Part shown: positions 1-6,845 of the stretch, piece after piece
Layout of the letters: the number at the start of each line of letters is the position of its first letter
Position numbering within the stretch: the stretch's first letter is position 1
NCBI GenBank assembly: GCA_002389265.1
Contig: DGOD01000279.1
Coordinates: 1 to 11,645 of the forward strand
Length of the DNA stretch: 11,645 nt
Reading direction: 5' to 3'
Source of the DNA: Gammaproteobacteria bacterium UBA4475
GTDB taxonomy: Bacteria; Pseudomonadota; Gammaproteobacteria; Pseudomonadales; Azotimanducaceae
Position numbers and translations under genes: made by a program
The notes under the pieces: generated by a model
Told to the model about the DNA's origin: nothing
Databases searched by the model: none
Seen by the model: the letters and a program-made list of their open reading frames with translations, nothing else

Positions 1-2
1 CT

Positions 3-131
3 TACCTGGAGACTCAGGGTATTCGCCTGTCTGGGCCGCGCTTGGTGACCCACTTGAATATCACAGACACCGACATCCAGCAGATTATCGATGCCCTACA
101 ACGATTCGATGCAAGCATGCATAAGCCGTGA
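3..131 (+). CDS. ltaE: Threonine aldolase-like PLP enzyme, C-terminal fragment
   Basis: Only the last 42 codons and the TGA stop lie in the window; the rest is upstream. The readable tail contains GPRLVTHLNITDTDIQQII, which resembles the end of low-specificity L-threonine aldolases, where an RLVTHLD-type segment precedes a short C-terminal helix. Those enzymes are cytoplasmic PLP proteins that cleave L-threonine or L-allo-threonine to glycine and acetaldehyde. The catalytic lysine and PLP-binding region are outside the window and cannot be checked. The gene converges on the nucleoside transporter with an 18-nt gap. The family call rests on one motif, so a related fold-type I PLP enzyme remains possible. 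Confidence 0.7.
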   Translation, partial: YLETQGIRLSGPRLVTHLNITDTDIQQIIDALQRFDASMHKP

Positions 132-149
132 CCGTCAGGCTAATACGGC

Positions 150-1421
150 TCAGCCTAGTATCAGGCCGGCTATAGCCCCTGTCATACAGGTCGCGAGGGT
201 CCCGGATAGCAATGATTTGGGTGCCAGGGCCATGATCTCCAAACGTCGTTCGGGACACATGGCACTCAGACCACCGATCATAATACCGAGACTGCCAAAG
301 TTCGCGAATCCACAGATTGCGTAGGTCATAATCAACGTAGATTTAATCGATAACTGGCCAGGTTCCAGCGCCGCCAACGCAAAGAACGCGATAAGCTCGT
401 TGAGCACTGTTTTGGAGCCCAACAGCGAACCGGCTACCACTGACTCTTGCCAAGGAATGCCCATCAGCCACGCCAGCGGTGCAAACAACCAACCCAAGAT
501 CCGCTCCATCGTCAGTAACTCATCATCGAGTAGCGGCAATAGGCTGAGCAGACTGTTCACCAGCGCCACCAAACTGATCAGCACCATTAACATAGCGCCA
601 ACATTCACCATCAACCGAATGCCGTCGGCGGTGCCGCGAGTCACGGCATCCAGCAAACCATGATAGGTCATCGGATCGACAAGTTGGTCACTGCCCGTAG
701 ATTCATCACCGGGAATCATAATTCGAGCGATCATAATAGCCGCCGGCGCACTGATGACCGAAGCCGTCAGGATATGCCCCAAGGCATCGACAATAACGCC
801 CTGCAGGATAATCGAGTAGAAGATCATCACCGATCCAGCCACAGTCGCCATCCCACAGGTCATGACAATAAACAGTTCGCTGCGGGTCAACTTGTTCAAA
901 TAGGGCCTGATCAGCAACGGCGCCTCGACCATACCAAGGAAGATATTCCCCGCTGCACTCACCCCCACTGCGCCCCCGACACCCATGCTGCGCCGTAAGA
1001 CCGCTGAAAAACCACGGATCACCAGGGGCAGAATCCGGTAGTACCAGAGAACCGCCGAAAGTACCGTAAAAAACAGGATCAGGGGCAAGACACGGAATGC
1101 CAGAATGTAAGTGGAGCCCGCATCGGAAATCGCATAGGGATACGCGATATTCGACGGATCACCACCGAGATAGCCAAACACGAACTGGGTACCCGCATCG
1201 GTGGCGCTGGCGACGGCCACCACACCCCGGTTCAGTAAGGTGAGTGCTTCTCTGACTAAAGGCACCTTGAACATCAATAAAGCCAACACAAACTGCAGAC
1301 CCAGACCACCCAGCAAGACTCGCCAATCCGGCATTCGGCGGCTCTCGCCCAGCGCCCAGCCAATCGCGATAAACATGCTCAGGCCGAAACAGGCTTGAAT
1401 CATTAAGGTAAGGTCTGCCAT
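150..1421 (-). CDS. CNT-family (NupC-like) concentrative nucleoside transporter
   Basis: A 423-residue polytopic inner-membrane protein, the usual length for bacterial concentrative nucleoside transporters, which import nucleosides with Na+ or H+. Counting from the upstream GTG, an EAPLLIRPYL segment (about 167-176) matches the nucleoside-binding loop region, and GSKTVLNELIAF (336-347) matches the family signature G-x-K-x3-N-E-x-x-A. A glycine-rich GFANFGSLGIMIGGL stretch (372-386) is the conserved later hairpin/helix. Several hydrophobic helices surround these motifs. An in-frame GTG at 1424 directly precedes the ATG at 1421; the ATG is preferred, although neither has a strong ribosome-binding site. 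The gene is divergent from a PfkB kinase across 137 bp, which suggests nucleoside salvage. Whether purines or pyrimidines are preferred, and whether Na+ or H+ is coupled, cannot be read from the sequence. Confidence 0.93.
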   Translation of the reverse strand: MADLTLMIQACFGLSMFIAIGWALGESRRMPDWRVLLGGLGLQFVLALLMFKVPLVREALTLLNRGVVAVASATDAGTQFVFGYLGGDPSNIAYPYAISDAGSTYILAFRVLPLILFFTVLSAVLWYYRILPLVIRGFSAVLRRSMGVGGAVGVSAAGNIFLGMVEAPLLIRPYLNKLTRSELFIVMTCGMATVAGSVMIFYSIILQGVIVDALGHILTASVISAPAAIMIARIMIPGDESTGSDQLVDPMTYHGLLDAVTRGTADGIRLMVNVGAMLMVLISLVALVNSLLSLLPLLDDELLTMERILGWLFAPLAWLMGIPWQESVVAGSLLGSKTVLNELIAFFALAALEPGQLSIKSTLIMTYAICGFANFGSLGIMIGGLSAMCPERRLEIMALAPKSLLSGTLATCMTGAIAGLILG

Positions 1422-1558
1422 CACAGGTATACTCTAGAGATTGAAAGGTTGACGTGTCAGTGGCAAGCAAAATCACAAAGCAGGCAGTGCACGTTAAGGA
1501 TATTTCCACGAATCCGGCCACAAAAGCAAACCCGTTCATATCAAGGAGCAACTGATCC
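1422..1558. promoter_or_regulatory. Divergent intergenic region between transporter and kinase
   Basis: These 137 bp separate two divergent start codons and must hold the promoters of both genes. On the + strand a TTGACG hexamer at 1449-1454 is a fair -35 match, but no good -10 box lies 16-18 nt downstream. It sits in a short inverted repeat, TGAC-GT-GTCA (1450-1459), which might be an operator. No convincing CRP or CytR site was seen. The regulatory role is inferred from position. Confidence 0.4.
1543..1548 (+). promoter_or_regulatory. Ribosome-binding site of the PfkB kinase
   Basis: AAGGAG ends 10 nt before the ATG at 1559. It is a strong Shine-Dalgarno match at slightly long spacing and fixes the kinase start. 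Confidence 0.75.
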
Positions 1559-2518
1559 ATGTCCACAGTGATGGTGTGCGGCAGCGTCGCGCTGGATTTA
1601 ATTGGCCGCTATTCCGGCTCATTTCATGATTACCAGGCCAAATTTCCAGTCACTGGTCTGAATATCTCGCTTCAGCTGGCACAGTTGCGCACCAGTTTTG
1701 GTGGTTGCGGACTGAATATCGCCTATGGCTTGCATCAATTAGGCATCAAGGTACTACCCGTCTCTGCCGCAGGTCGCAACTTCGACGACCATTACCGGCA
1801 GCATTTACAGGCATTGGGCATGGATATCAGTAACATTATCATTGATCCCGACTACGCCCAGTGCGCCTCTGCAGTCTTGATTAGCGATGAACAAGGTAAT
1901 CAGATCACGGCATTCCACGCCGGTGCGGCGGTCTCGCCCCGCAGGCCATTACCCAGCACCATTCAGGGCATAGAGACGGTGACACTGGCGGTCTTAGCGC
2001 CAGAGGACGCGCCCATCATGCTGCGTCAAGCGAGGGATCTCGCGCAACTGGGCATTCCCATCATGTTCGATCCCGGCCAGGGACTGACAGAGTTCGTTCA
2101 GGCCGACTTAGCCGAATTACTCAATCTCTGTCGCTACCTGATCGTCAACAGTCACGAATGGCAGATCCTGCAGCACAACGCCGGCATGGACGCGGCAACC
2201 ATCTTGGCAGGCAATCACCAAGTGATAGTGACCCACGGGGCTGAGGGAGTAGACATCTACGGTGCCAACGGCATACCAACCAGAATTCAGGCCGTCGCAA
2301 GCGATTGTGCCATCGACTCTACCGGCTGTGGCGATGCATTTCGCGCCGGTTACATTTATGGCTTGCTCGGCGGTTGGTCGCCCGAGATCTGCGCCCGGTT
2401 GGGCTGCCTGACGGCGGTATACAACCTGGAGAGCGATCAGACCCAACGCTATCACATCTCCCACGAGGCCTTTGTGCAGCGCTATGAACAAGCCTTTGAC
2501 AGGAGGTTTCCTGCCTAG
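1559..2518 (+). CDS. PfkB-family carbohydrate/nucleoside kinase, adenosine-kinase-like
   Basis: A 319-residue cytoplasmic kinase of the ribokinase/PfkB superfamily, which transfers the ATP gamma-phosphate to a sugar or nucleoside hydroxyl. The N-terminal MVCGSVALDLI opening and FGGCGLNIAYGLHQLG (about 47-62) form the substrate-binding region; the latter resembles bacterial adenosine-kinase-like proteins. N197-S-H-E200 fits the NxxE metal/phosphate motif. THGAEG (225-230) lies near the nucleotide site. DSTGCGDAF (253-261) is the PfkB signature 2, with D259 the expected catalytic base. Length and motif order are complete. Divergence from a CNT nucleoside transporter supports a nucleoside substrate such as adenosine, inosine or cytidine, with phosphorylation trapping the imported molecule. 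Substrate is inferred from context; ribose or another sugar is not excluded. It shares its stop region (CTAG) with the convergent acyltransferase. Confidence 0.92.
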   Translation: MSTVMVCGSVALDLIGRYSGSFHDYQAKFPVTGLNISLQLAQLRTSFGGCGLNIAYGLHQLGIKVLPVSAAGRNFDDHYRQHLQALGMDISNIIIDPDYAQCASAVLISDEQGNQITAFHAGAAVSPRRPLPSTIQGIETVTLAVLAPEDAPIMLRQARDLAQLGIPIMFDPGQGLTEFVQADLAELLNLCRYLIVNSHEWQILQHNAGMDAATILAGNHQVIVTHGAEGVDIYGANGIPTRIQAVASDCAIDSTGCGDAFRAGYIYGLLGGWSPEICARLGCLTAVYNLESDQTQRYHISHEAFVQRYEQAFDRRFPA

Positions 2519-3225
2519 TCAGTGGTTCGCGGCTTGATCAGACTGCGTAACCAGCCAGCCAATTGATTGCCCTTGAGTTGGCGCCGATAATAATCGGCCT
2601 CAAAGTCATCATAACTCGTCTCCGCAGTGAACAGTTGCTGGCGAGTCGTGAGATGAGTGGCATCGAGGGTGCGAATGACTCGAGCTGGATTGCCGGCGAC
2701 AATAGTATTGTCTGGCACATCCCCCGTTACCACCGCATAGGCGCCGACAATACTGTTATTCCCAATGGTCACGCCCTTGGTGATCAGCGCACTATCGCCG
2801 ACCCAAACGTTATCTTTCAGTACGATGGGGCGATGGGCACCCGGCGCGTAAATACGATGTTGCAGATCATGCCAGTCTGCATCAGTGAGATAGCAATTCA
2901 TGGCAAGCATGCAGCTATGGCCCGTTGTGATGGCGTCCGCGGAGGAAATTCTGACACCGGGATTAACAATACTATAATCACCGATGCTAATACTGCCCAG
3001 GCCTTCGAACACCGCCAGACGTACCGGTTTATCAGCCAGCGTCATGAAATGCACATGATTGCCAATGGAAATATTGGGTCCTGAAATCTGCAGATGGCGA
3101 GGATTAATCACCCGTAGGTCACAACCACTGACTTCAAACTGAGGCCGACAGAACCTATCAACGTAAGTTTGATTCAGCCAGTCTGAAATCTGTTTTAGCC
3201 AATAAGGCCGGTGATCTTGACGCAC
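2515..3225 (-). CDS. Hexapeptide-repeat (left-handed beta-helix) acyltransferase
   Basis: A 236-residue trimeric-type O-acyltransferase of the maltose acetyltransferase/CatB-like group, expected to move an acetyl group from acetyl-CoA to a sugar or other hydroxyl acceptor in the cytoplasm. After RPYWLKQ, imperfect hexapeptides such as ISGPNISIG and GSISIGDYSIVNPGVRIS lead to DADWH, where the histidine is the likely catalytic residue. VWVGDSALITKGVTIG, SIVGAYAVVTGDV and VAGNPARVIR are the classic coil-closing and CoA-region motifs. The reading frame extends to an ATG at 3312 (265 residues), but the added 29 residues have no family resemblance, carry four clustered cysteines, and that ATG lacks a ribosome-binding site. 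The GTG at 3225 has GAGG 9 nt upstream and places the start just before the family-typical RPYWLK. The acceptor is unknown. Its stop overlaps that of the kinase. Confidence 0.88.
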   Translation of the reverse strand: MRQDHRPYWLKQISDWLNQTYVDRFCRPQFEVSGCDLRVINPRHLQISGPNISIGNHVHFMTLADKPVRLAVFEGLGSISIGDYSIVNPGVRISSADAITTGHSCMLAMNCYLTDADWHDLQHRIYAPGAHRPIVLKDNVWVGDSALITKGVTIGNNSIVGAYAVVTGDVPDNTIVAGNPARVIRTLDATHLTTRQQLFTAETSYDDFEADYYRRQLKGNQLAGWLRSLIKPRTTD

Positions 3226-3233
3226 GACATTCG

Positions 3234-3240
3234 CCCTCTT
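3234..3240 (-). promoter_or_regulatory. Ribosome-binding site supporting the internal GTG start of the acyltransferase
   Basis: Read on the minus strand this is AAGAGGG; its GAGG core (3235-3238) ends 9 nt before the GTG at 3225. The longer ATG start at 3312 has only A/T-rich and CGGCCC sequence before it, with no purine-rich site. Confidence 0.5.
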
Positions 3241-3349
3241 TCGCAGCCCGCAGTCTGAGCAAACACAGGAATGAAAACAAGGATGGAATGGCTCAGGTTT
3301 CTGTGTAAGCATTAGGGCCGTTTAATAGTAGCCAGGGTTAGCAGGTAAT

Positions 3350-3985
3350 ATGCAGGGCGGTAAAATCATCTTTCTCAATGGCACCTCCAGTTCCGGCAAG
3401 ACGACCCTTGCCTACGAACTTCAGGAGCAGTTGCCTGCATTATATTTACATATGGCGCTCGATCAGTTTCGAGATGGGATGCCTGACAAGTATCGCGGCC
3501 TGAATGCGCCGGCTGGCAGCCTTGGCGCTGAGGGTCTGAATGTTGTACCCGTCGTCGATGCTCATGGCCGGCATACAGCTGTAGAGTTCGGCGCTATCGG
3601 CAAGCAGATGCTTGGCGGCATGCGCCGGGCTATTGCGACCATGGTTAACTCAGGGACTAATGTCATCATCGATGACATCATTCTGGAACCCGAGTTTCTC
3701 GATGATTATCTGGAGGCATTTGCAGGTTTGTATGTCCTGTTCGTCGGCGTCCAGTGTCCGAGAGAAGTACTCTCAACCAGGGAGAACGCTCGCCCCGGCA
3801 GATTCCCGGGAACCGCTGTCGGTCATTTCGAAGTCTGCCATGCCCACGATCTTTATGACGTTCGCGTCGACACGTCCAAGGACTTGCCGCCAGTCTGCGC
3901 CCGCCAGGTGATTGAATTCATGAATACCCAGACTCCCCAGGCCTTCACTACGCTGAGCCAACAAAAGCGAGCGAACTGCCCATGA
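3350..3985 (+). CDS. Chloramphenicol phosphotransferase-like P-loop kinase
   Basis: A 211-residue P-loop kinase matching the CPT family, whose founding member phosphorylates the 3-hydroxyl of chloramphenicol. LNGTSSSGKTTLA holds a complete Walker A motif (G11 to K17-T18). ALDQFRDGMP places D38 where CPT has its catalytic aspartate, and NVIIDDIIL (104-112) corresponds to the conserved IIIDDV strand. RENARPGRFPG (144-154) is the arginine-rich lid, and YDVRVDTS (169-176) is the conserved C-terminal strand. Length is slightly above the roughly 180-residue founder because of a C-terminal tail. All key residues are present, so it should be active, but many chromosomal CPT-like proteins have unknown substrates and antibiotic resistance should not be assumed. 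Its TGA overlaps the ATG of the peptide transporter by ATGA, so the two are probably co-transcribed and translationally coupled. Confidence 0.87.
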   Translation: MQGGKIIFLNGTSSSGKTTLAYELQEQLPALYLHMALDQFRDGMPDKYRGLNAPAGSLGAEGLNVVPVVDAHGRHTAVEFGAIGKQMLGGMRRAIATMVNSGTNVIIDDIILEPEFLDDYLEAFAGLYVLFVGVQCPREVLSTRENARPGRFPGTAVGHFEVCHAHDLYDVRVDTSKDLPPVCARQVIEFMNTQTPQAFTTLSQQKRANCP

Positions 3986-5538
3986 GCATCAATGATGTAG
4001 CTACTGATCAGGAATCAGCGCCGGATATTTTTGGCCACCCGCGAGGGCTCTACGTCCTGTTTTTCACCGAGATGTGGGAACGATTCAGTTACTACGGCAT
4101 GCGCGCCCTCTTGATGCTCTATCTGACCAAGCATTTTCTGTTTGGTGATCGGGAGGCGGGTCTAATCTACGGCAGCTATGGTTCACTGGTGTATGCGATG
4201 CCCGTGATCGGTGGTTTGATCGCCGACCGTTATCTGGGCTACCGCAAGGCGGTAGCATTCGGCGCCTTTCTCCTCGTCTGTGGCCATTTCGGCATGGCGT
4301 TTGAGGGTCAGGCGGCAGTTGAACAATGGGTTGATGGGAAACTCGTCATACAACGGGACAGTTTCTATGAACAAACGTTTTATCTGTCACTGGCCGCGAT
4401 CATCATCGGTGTCGGGTTCCTCAAAGCCAATATCTCCACCATGGTTGGCCAGTTATATGGCACCAAGGATCCCCGTCGAGATGCCGGTTTTACGATCTTC
4501 TATATGGGTATCAACCTGGGGGCGTTTACCGCCACCTTGGCCTGCGCCTATCTGGGCGAGACCTATGGCTGGCGTTATGGCTTTGGCCTGGCAGGGATTG
4601 GCATGCTGTTCGGCCTGCTCATCTTCCACCTTTACCGCCGCCATCTGCTCGGTTTCGGCGAGCCACCGGTACCGGAATGGCTCGCTGCCCCCGTGATCCC
4701 GGGCATCAATCGCGAACGTTTGATCTACCTGCTGGGCGTTGTCGGGGTATTCGGCATCTGGCAACTCATCCAGCAAACATCGGAACTCGGCCTGTTACTG
4801 CTCGTCATGGGCGCAATCGTACTGGGCTGGGGAATCTGGTTTTCTCTGGCACGCTGCAGCCCTGTTGATCGCGACCGTATGCTGGTCATGCTGTTTTTGA
4901 TCGCCGTGTCTGTGATGTTCTGGGCCCTGTTTGAACAAGCCGGCTCGTCCTTGACCCTGTTCACTGACCGCAACATCAATATGGGTGATTTCTTTACCGC
5001 CGGCATGTTCCAGGCCCTTAACCCCATGTATATTATTTTTCTGGCGCCAGTATTCGCCTGGATCTGGGTCAAGCTTGCAGCCAAAGGTCTTGAGCCAACC
5101 ACACCCGCCAAATTTGGCCTGGGCATTCTGCAGGTGGGCTTGGGCTTTGCCGTACTGGTCTATGGCACTTCTCTGGCTGGCCCTGACGGTAAGGTATCGA
5201 TTATCTGGCTGGCCCTGATGTACCTGCTACACACCACCGGCGAGCTGTGCCTGTCGCCCGTGGGCTTATCCATGATTACTAAACTGTCGGTACAGCGCAT
5301 CGCAGCCATGATGATGGGCGTCTGGTTCCTATCCAGCGCGTTTGCAGCTTATGTCGCCGGCATGATCGCCGGCGCCATGGCCATCGAAGACAACGATACA
5401 GGCGCAGTCGATGCCCTGACGTCCCTGGCGGTTTACAGCTCGGTGTTTGAGAAACTCGCCTGGGTTGCTATCGGCCTGGCGATCATCGTGCTGGCATTAT
5501 CACCCCTACTGCATAAACGCATGCACGGCGTTCGCTAG
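3982..5538 (+). CDS. POT/PTR2-family proton-coupled peptide transporter
   Basis: A 518-residue, roughly 14-helix inner-membrane protein of the proton-dependent oligopeptide transporter family (MFS), which imports di- and tripeptides with H+. The proton-coupling ExxER motif is intact in helix 1 (E30, E33, R34). K148 in GFLKAN and the PTR2 signature FTIFYMGINLGAF (170-182) follow. FWALFEQAGSSLTLF (313-327) and GELCLSPVGLS (420-430, E421) are the conserved C-lobe substrate/gating segments. The start overlaps the stop of the CPT-like kinase as ATGA and has only a weak ribosome-binding site, which supports translational coupling. The family also includes transporters for other small compounds, and linkage to a small-molecule kinase makes a non-dipeptide substrate worth considering. 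The family assignment is firm; the substrate is inferred. Confidence 0.95.
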   Translation: MSINDVATDQESAPDIFGHPRGLYVLFFTEMWERFSYYGMRALLMLYLTKHFLFGDREAGLIYGSYGSLVYAMPVIGGLIADRYLGYRKAVAFGAFLLVCGHFGMAFEGQAAVEQWVDGKLVIQRDSFYEQTFYLSLAAIIIGVGFLKANISTMVGQLYGTKDPRRDAGFTIFYMGINLGAFTATLACAYLGETYGWRYGFGLAGIGMLFGLLIFHLYRRHLLGFGEPPVPEWLAAPVIPGINRERLIYLLGVVGVFGIWQLIQQTSELGLLLLVMGAIVLGWGIWFSLARCSPVDRDRMLVMLFLIAVSVMFWALFEQAGSSLTLFTDRNINMGDFFTAGMFQALNPMYIIFLAPVFAWIWVKLAAKGLEPTTPAKFGLGILQVGLGFAVLVYGTSLAGPDGKVSIIWLALMYLLHTTGELCLSPVGLSMITKLSVQRIAAMMMGVWFLSSAFAAYVAGMIAGAMAIEDNDTGAVDALTSLAVYSSVFEKLAWVAIGLAIIVLALSPLLHKRMHGVR

Positions 5539-6146
5539 GCAATTGTGGCAATACCCCGGTAGCTGTAGGTCGCAATTTTCGGCCCGGGGATATAGCCCTC
5601 TGTCATATCCCCAAGCTGGAAAGCGTTTGCCAGGATCATAGTATCCGGCCGACGGTTTAAGTGACACCCACCCGCCAGCTTGTTCCAGGTTGGATTAATC
5701 CGGCGCTGCCAGGTGGCAATGTTTGCCTCCGGTGATTCGCCGTGCTCGATGAATATCAGTTTGCCGCCTGGCTTCAGCAGGCGCCTGACCTCTCGCAGCG
5801 CGGCATCCGGATCGGGAATCGTGCACAAGGTCCAAGTAATCACGGCCGTATCAAAGGTTTTATCTTCCAGCGGAATGGCTTCGGCGCCCACGGCAAGAAA
5901 CTCTACATCTAACTTCTCGTCCCTGGCAATCTCCCGAGCATAAGCCTGCAGCTCCAGGGATGGATCAACACCGGTGACTTGCACACTGGGATCATAGAAC
6001 GGCAGGTTCAGCCCTGACCCGACACCGATCTCTAACACACGGCCGGTGGCCAGGGGCACCAGCTGGCGGCGCAGGCGTGTCATCTCGGGGGCTTTCATTG
6101 CCAGATTCAAGAGCTTCGGCAGCAAGTATTTGTCGTAAAAACCCAT
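5535..6146 (-). CDS. Class I SAM-dependent methyltransferase (Methyltransf_11 type)
   Basis: A 203-residue cytoplasmic Rossmann-fold methyltransferase. Numbering from the upstream ATG, VLEIGVGSGLNLPFY (41-55) is the SAM-binding motif I, GVDPS (63-67) supplies the acidic residue for the ribose hydroxyls, GAEAIPLEDKTFDTAVITW (91-109) covers motifs II and post-II, and LLKPGGKLIFIEHG (127-140) is motif III. The C-terminal part with NPTWNKLAGGCHLNR resembles METTL7-like and small UbiE-like proteins; the methyl acceptor cannot be deduced. Two ATGs compete: 6158 has AAGG directly abutting it, too close to work, while 6146 has GGAG 6 nt upstream and gives the MGFYDKYLLPKL opening common in this group. 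Its stop shares CTAG with the convergent peptide transporter. Confidence 0.88.
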   Translation of the reverse strand: MGFYDKYLLPKLLNLAMKAPEMTRLRRQLVPLATGRVLEIGVGSGLNLPFYDPSVQVTGVDPSLELQAYAREIARDEKLDVEFLAVGAEAIPLEDKTFDTAVITWTLCTIPDPDAALREVRRLLKPGGKLIFIEHGESPEANIATWQRRINPTWNKLAGGCHLNRRPDTMILANAFQLGDMTEGYIPGPKIATYSYRGIATIA

Positions 6147-6152
6147 GGGCAA

Positions 6153-6156
6153 CTCC
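6153..6156 (-). promoter_or_regulatory. Ribosome-binding site deciding the methyltransferase start
   Basis: GGAG on the minus strand lies 6 nt before the ATG at 6146, favouring that start over the ATG at 6158, which this site itself overlaps. Confidence 0.5.
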
Positions 6157-6158
6157 AT

Positions 6159-6425
6159 CCTTACAGGCCCGGATCAGGCCTGCCAAGCACACTATAACGT
6201 GTTTCCCGGTTCAGGTGGCTTTGCCTGCCTAGCTTCGCGGGTCAGATTCACAGCACTTACTCTCGTCAACAATAGTCAACAAGACTGGCTGATTGATGAC
6301 CGCAGGCAATTGGCACCAGGACTAGTCAATGTTTAATACGACAGTGTGCAGTCGAGTCAGATGCTCGACCCTCGCACGGGCTCAGGGCACACGCCTTGAA
6401 AATGCAGAATTTGGATCGCGGTCTG
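6159..6425. other. Gene-free stretch upstream of the ATPase relic
   Basis: No open frame here shows family resemblance. A perfect 6-bp hairpin, GTCGAG-N7-CTCGAC (6351-6369), lacks a following T-run and so does not look like an intrinsic terminator. A 58-codon frame from the ATG at 6329 to TAA at 6503-6505 has no recognisable motif. The stretch may contain the former leader of the lost ATPase operon and the promoter of the methyltransferase, but neither could be identified. Confidence 0.4.
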
Positions 6426-6599
6426 ATGCGATCAGAGCAAAACTATGGAGAGCAGCTCACCAGGGTCTCAGAGCATTCAGGTTAAATCACTGCCGTGCGC
6501 GGTAATATCATCGACGTCGCCTTTCCCGCACCGCTGCCCCCACGCAATCAAGCGCTGCGGACTCGGCTCGCAGGCTCGCTGGCCTGGGATTTCGCACAG
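6426..6599 (+). pseudogene. atpD: Relic of F1-ATPase beta subunit gene, N-terminal end (N-ATPase type)
   Basis: One frame from an ATG at 6426 reads 19 residues, a TAA stop (6483-6485), then ITAVRGNIIDVAF, LPPRNQALRT and AGSLAWDFAQ. This matches the opening beta-barrel of F-type ATPase beta subunits, G-x-I-x-A-V-R-G-x-V-V-D-V-x-F followed by LPP and a G-x-x-x-E-V-A-Q strand. The Ala-Val-Arg-Gly and LPP features are closer to the alternative (N-ATPase) beta than to the housekeeping one, as I recall them. The stop falls just before the first conserved strand, and the homology ends near 6599, hundreds of residues before the Walker A motif, so no function remains. It is followed at once by gamma-subunit sequence in another frame. 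The beta assignment is from motif recognition without an alignment. Confidence 0.66.
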
Positions 6600-6756
6600 G
6601 CACGTGGCGATGCAGTCTGCACAACAGCACCTGGATGCACGGCTCGACGAGGTCACCATGGTATTTCGACGTGCGCGCCAGAGTCATATCACCGCTGAAC
6701 TGCTGGAGGTTGTCTCTGGTTTTGAAGCCATCATGTCAAAACCGACCAACCACTGA
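6595..6756 (+). pseudogene. atpG: Relic of F1-ATPase gamma subunit gene, C-terminal end
   Basis: In the frame ending at TGA 6754-6756 the text RHVAMQSAQQHLDARLDEV and ARQSHITAELLEVVSG matches the last helix of F-type ATPase gamma subunits; the E. coli protein ends with R-M-V-A-M and then K-A-R-Q-A-S-I-T-Q-E-L-T-E-I-V-S-G. Only about 50 C-terminal residues remain. Upstream in this frame the sequence has no gamma resemblance, because the DNA there is beta-subunit sequence in a different frame. It cannot form a rotor shaft, and no start signal precedes it. A frame from the ATG at 6445 runs through to this stop but would encode an out-of-frame beta segment fused to the gamma tail, so it is not regarded as a gene. 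Confidence 0.72.
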
Positions 6757-6845
6757 GCTGGCACGCATCGACAGTGAACTCTTCCGTTGCCCCCGCTCAA
6801 GGTCTATGCTTTGTTGCGATAACGAACCTGCAACATCCATTTGAC

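Noticed and set aside
124..150. Inverted repeat AGCCGT / ACGGCT between the first two convergent genes as a terminator
   Set aside because: Only 6 bp of stem with a 15-nt loop and no T-run on either strand.
1159..1566. A 135-codon minus-strand frame crossing the transporter start and the divergent promoter region
   Set aside because: Most of it is a shadow of the CNT transporter in another frame, with no family resemblance of its own.
2563..3084. A 173-codon plus-strand frame opposite the acyltransferase
   Set aside because: It is antisense to clear hexapeptide repeats, whose periodic codons keep the opposite strand open.
3350..3985. Antibiotic resistance gene call for the CPT-like kinase
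   Set aside because: Family membership is clear, but CPT-like proteins are widespread and mostly untested. There are no mobile elements or resistance genes nearby, so resistance is not claimed.
6351..6369. Hairpin GTCGAG / CTCGAC as a mobile-element end or attachment site
   Set aside because: No second copy, integrase, transposase or flanking target duplication was seen in the window.
6329..6505. A 58-codon frame upstream of the ATPase relic
   Set aside because: No motif, no ribosome-binding site, and it overlaps the beta-subunit relic in a different frame.
6445..6756. A 103-codon open frame ending in the gamma-subunit tail
   Set aside because: The first half is beta-subunit DNA read in the wrong frame, and only the tail matches gamma. 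It is the chance joining of two relics, not a gene.
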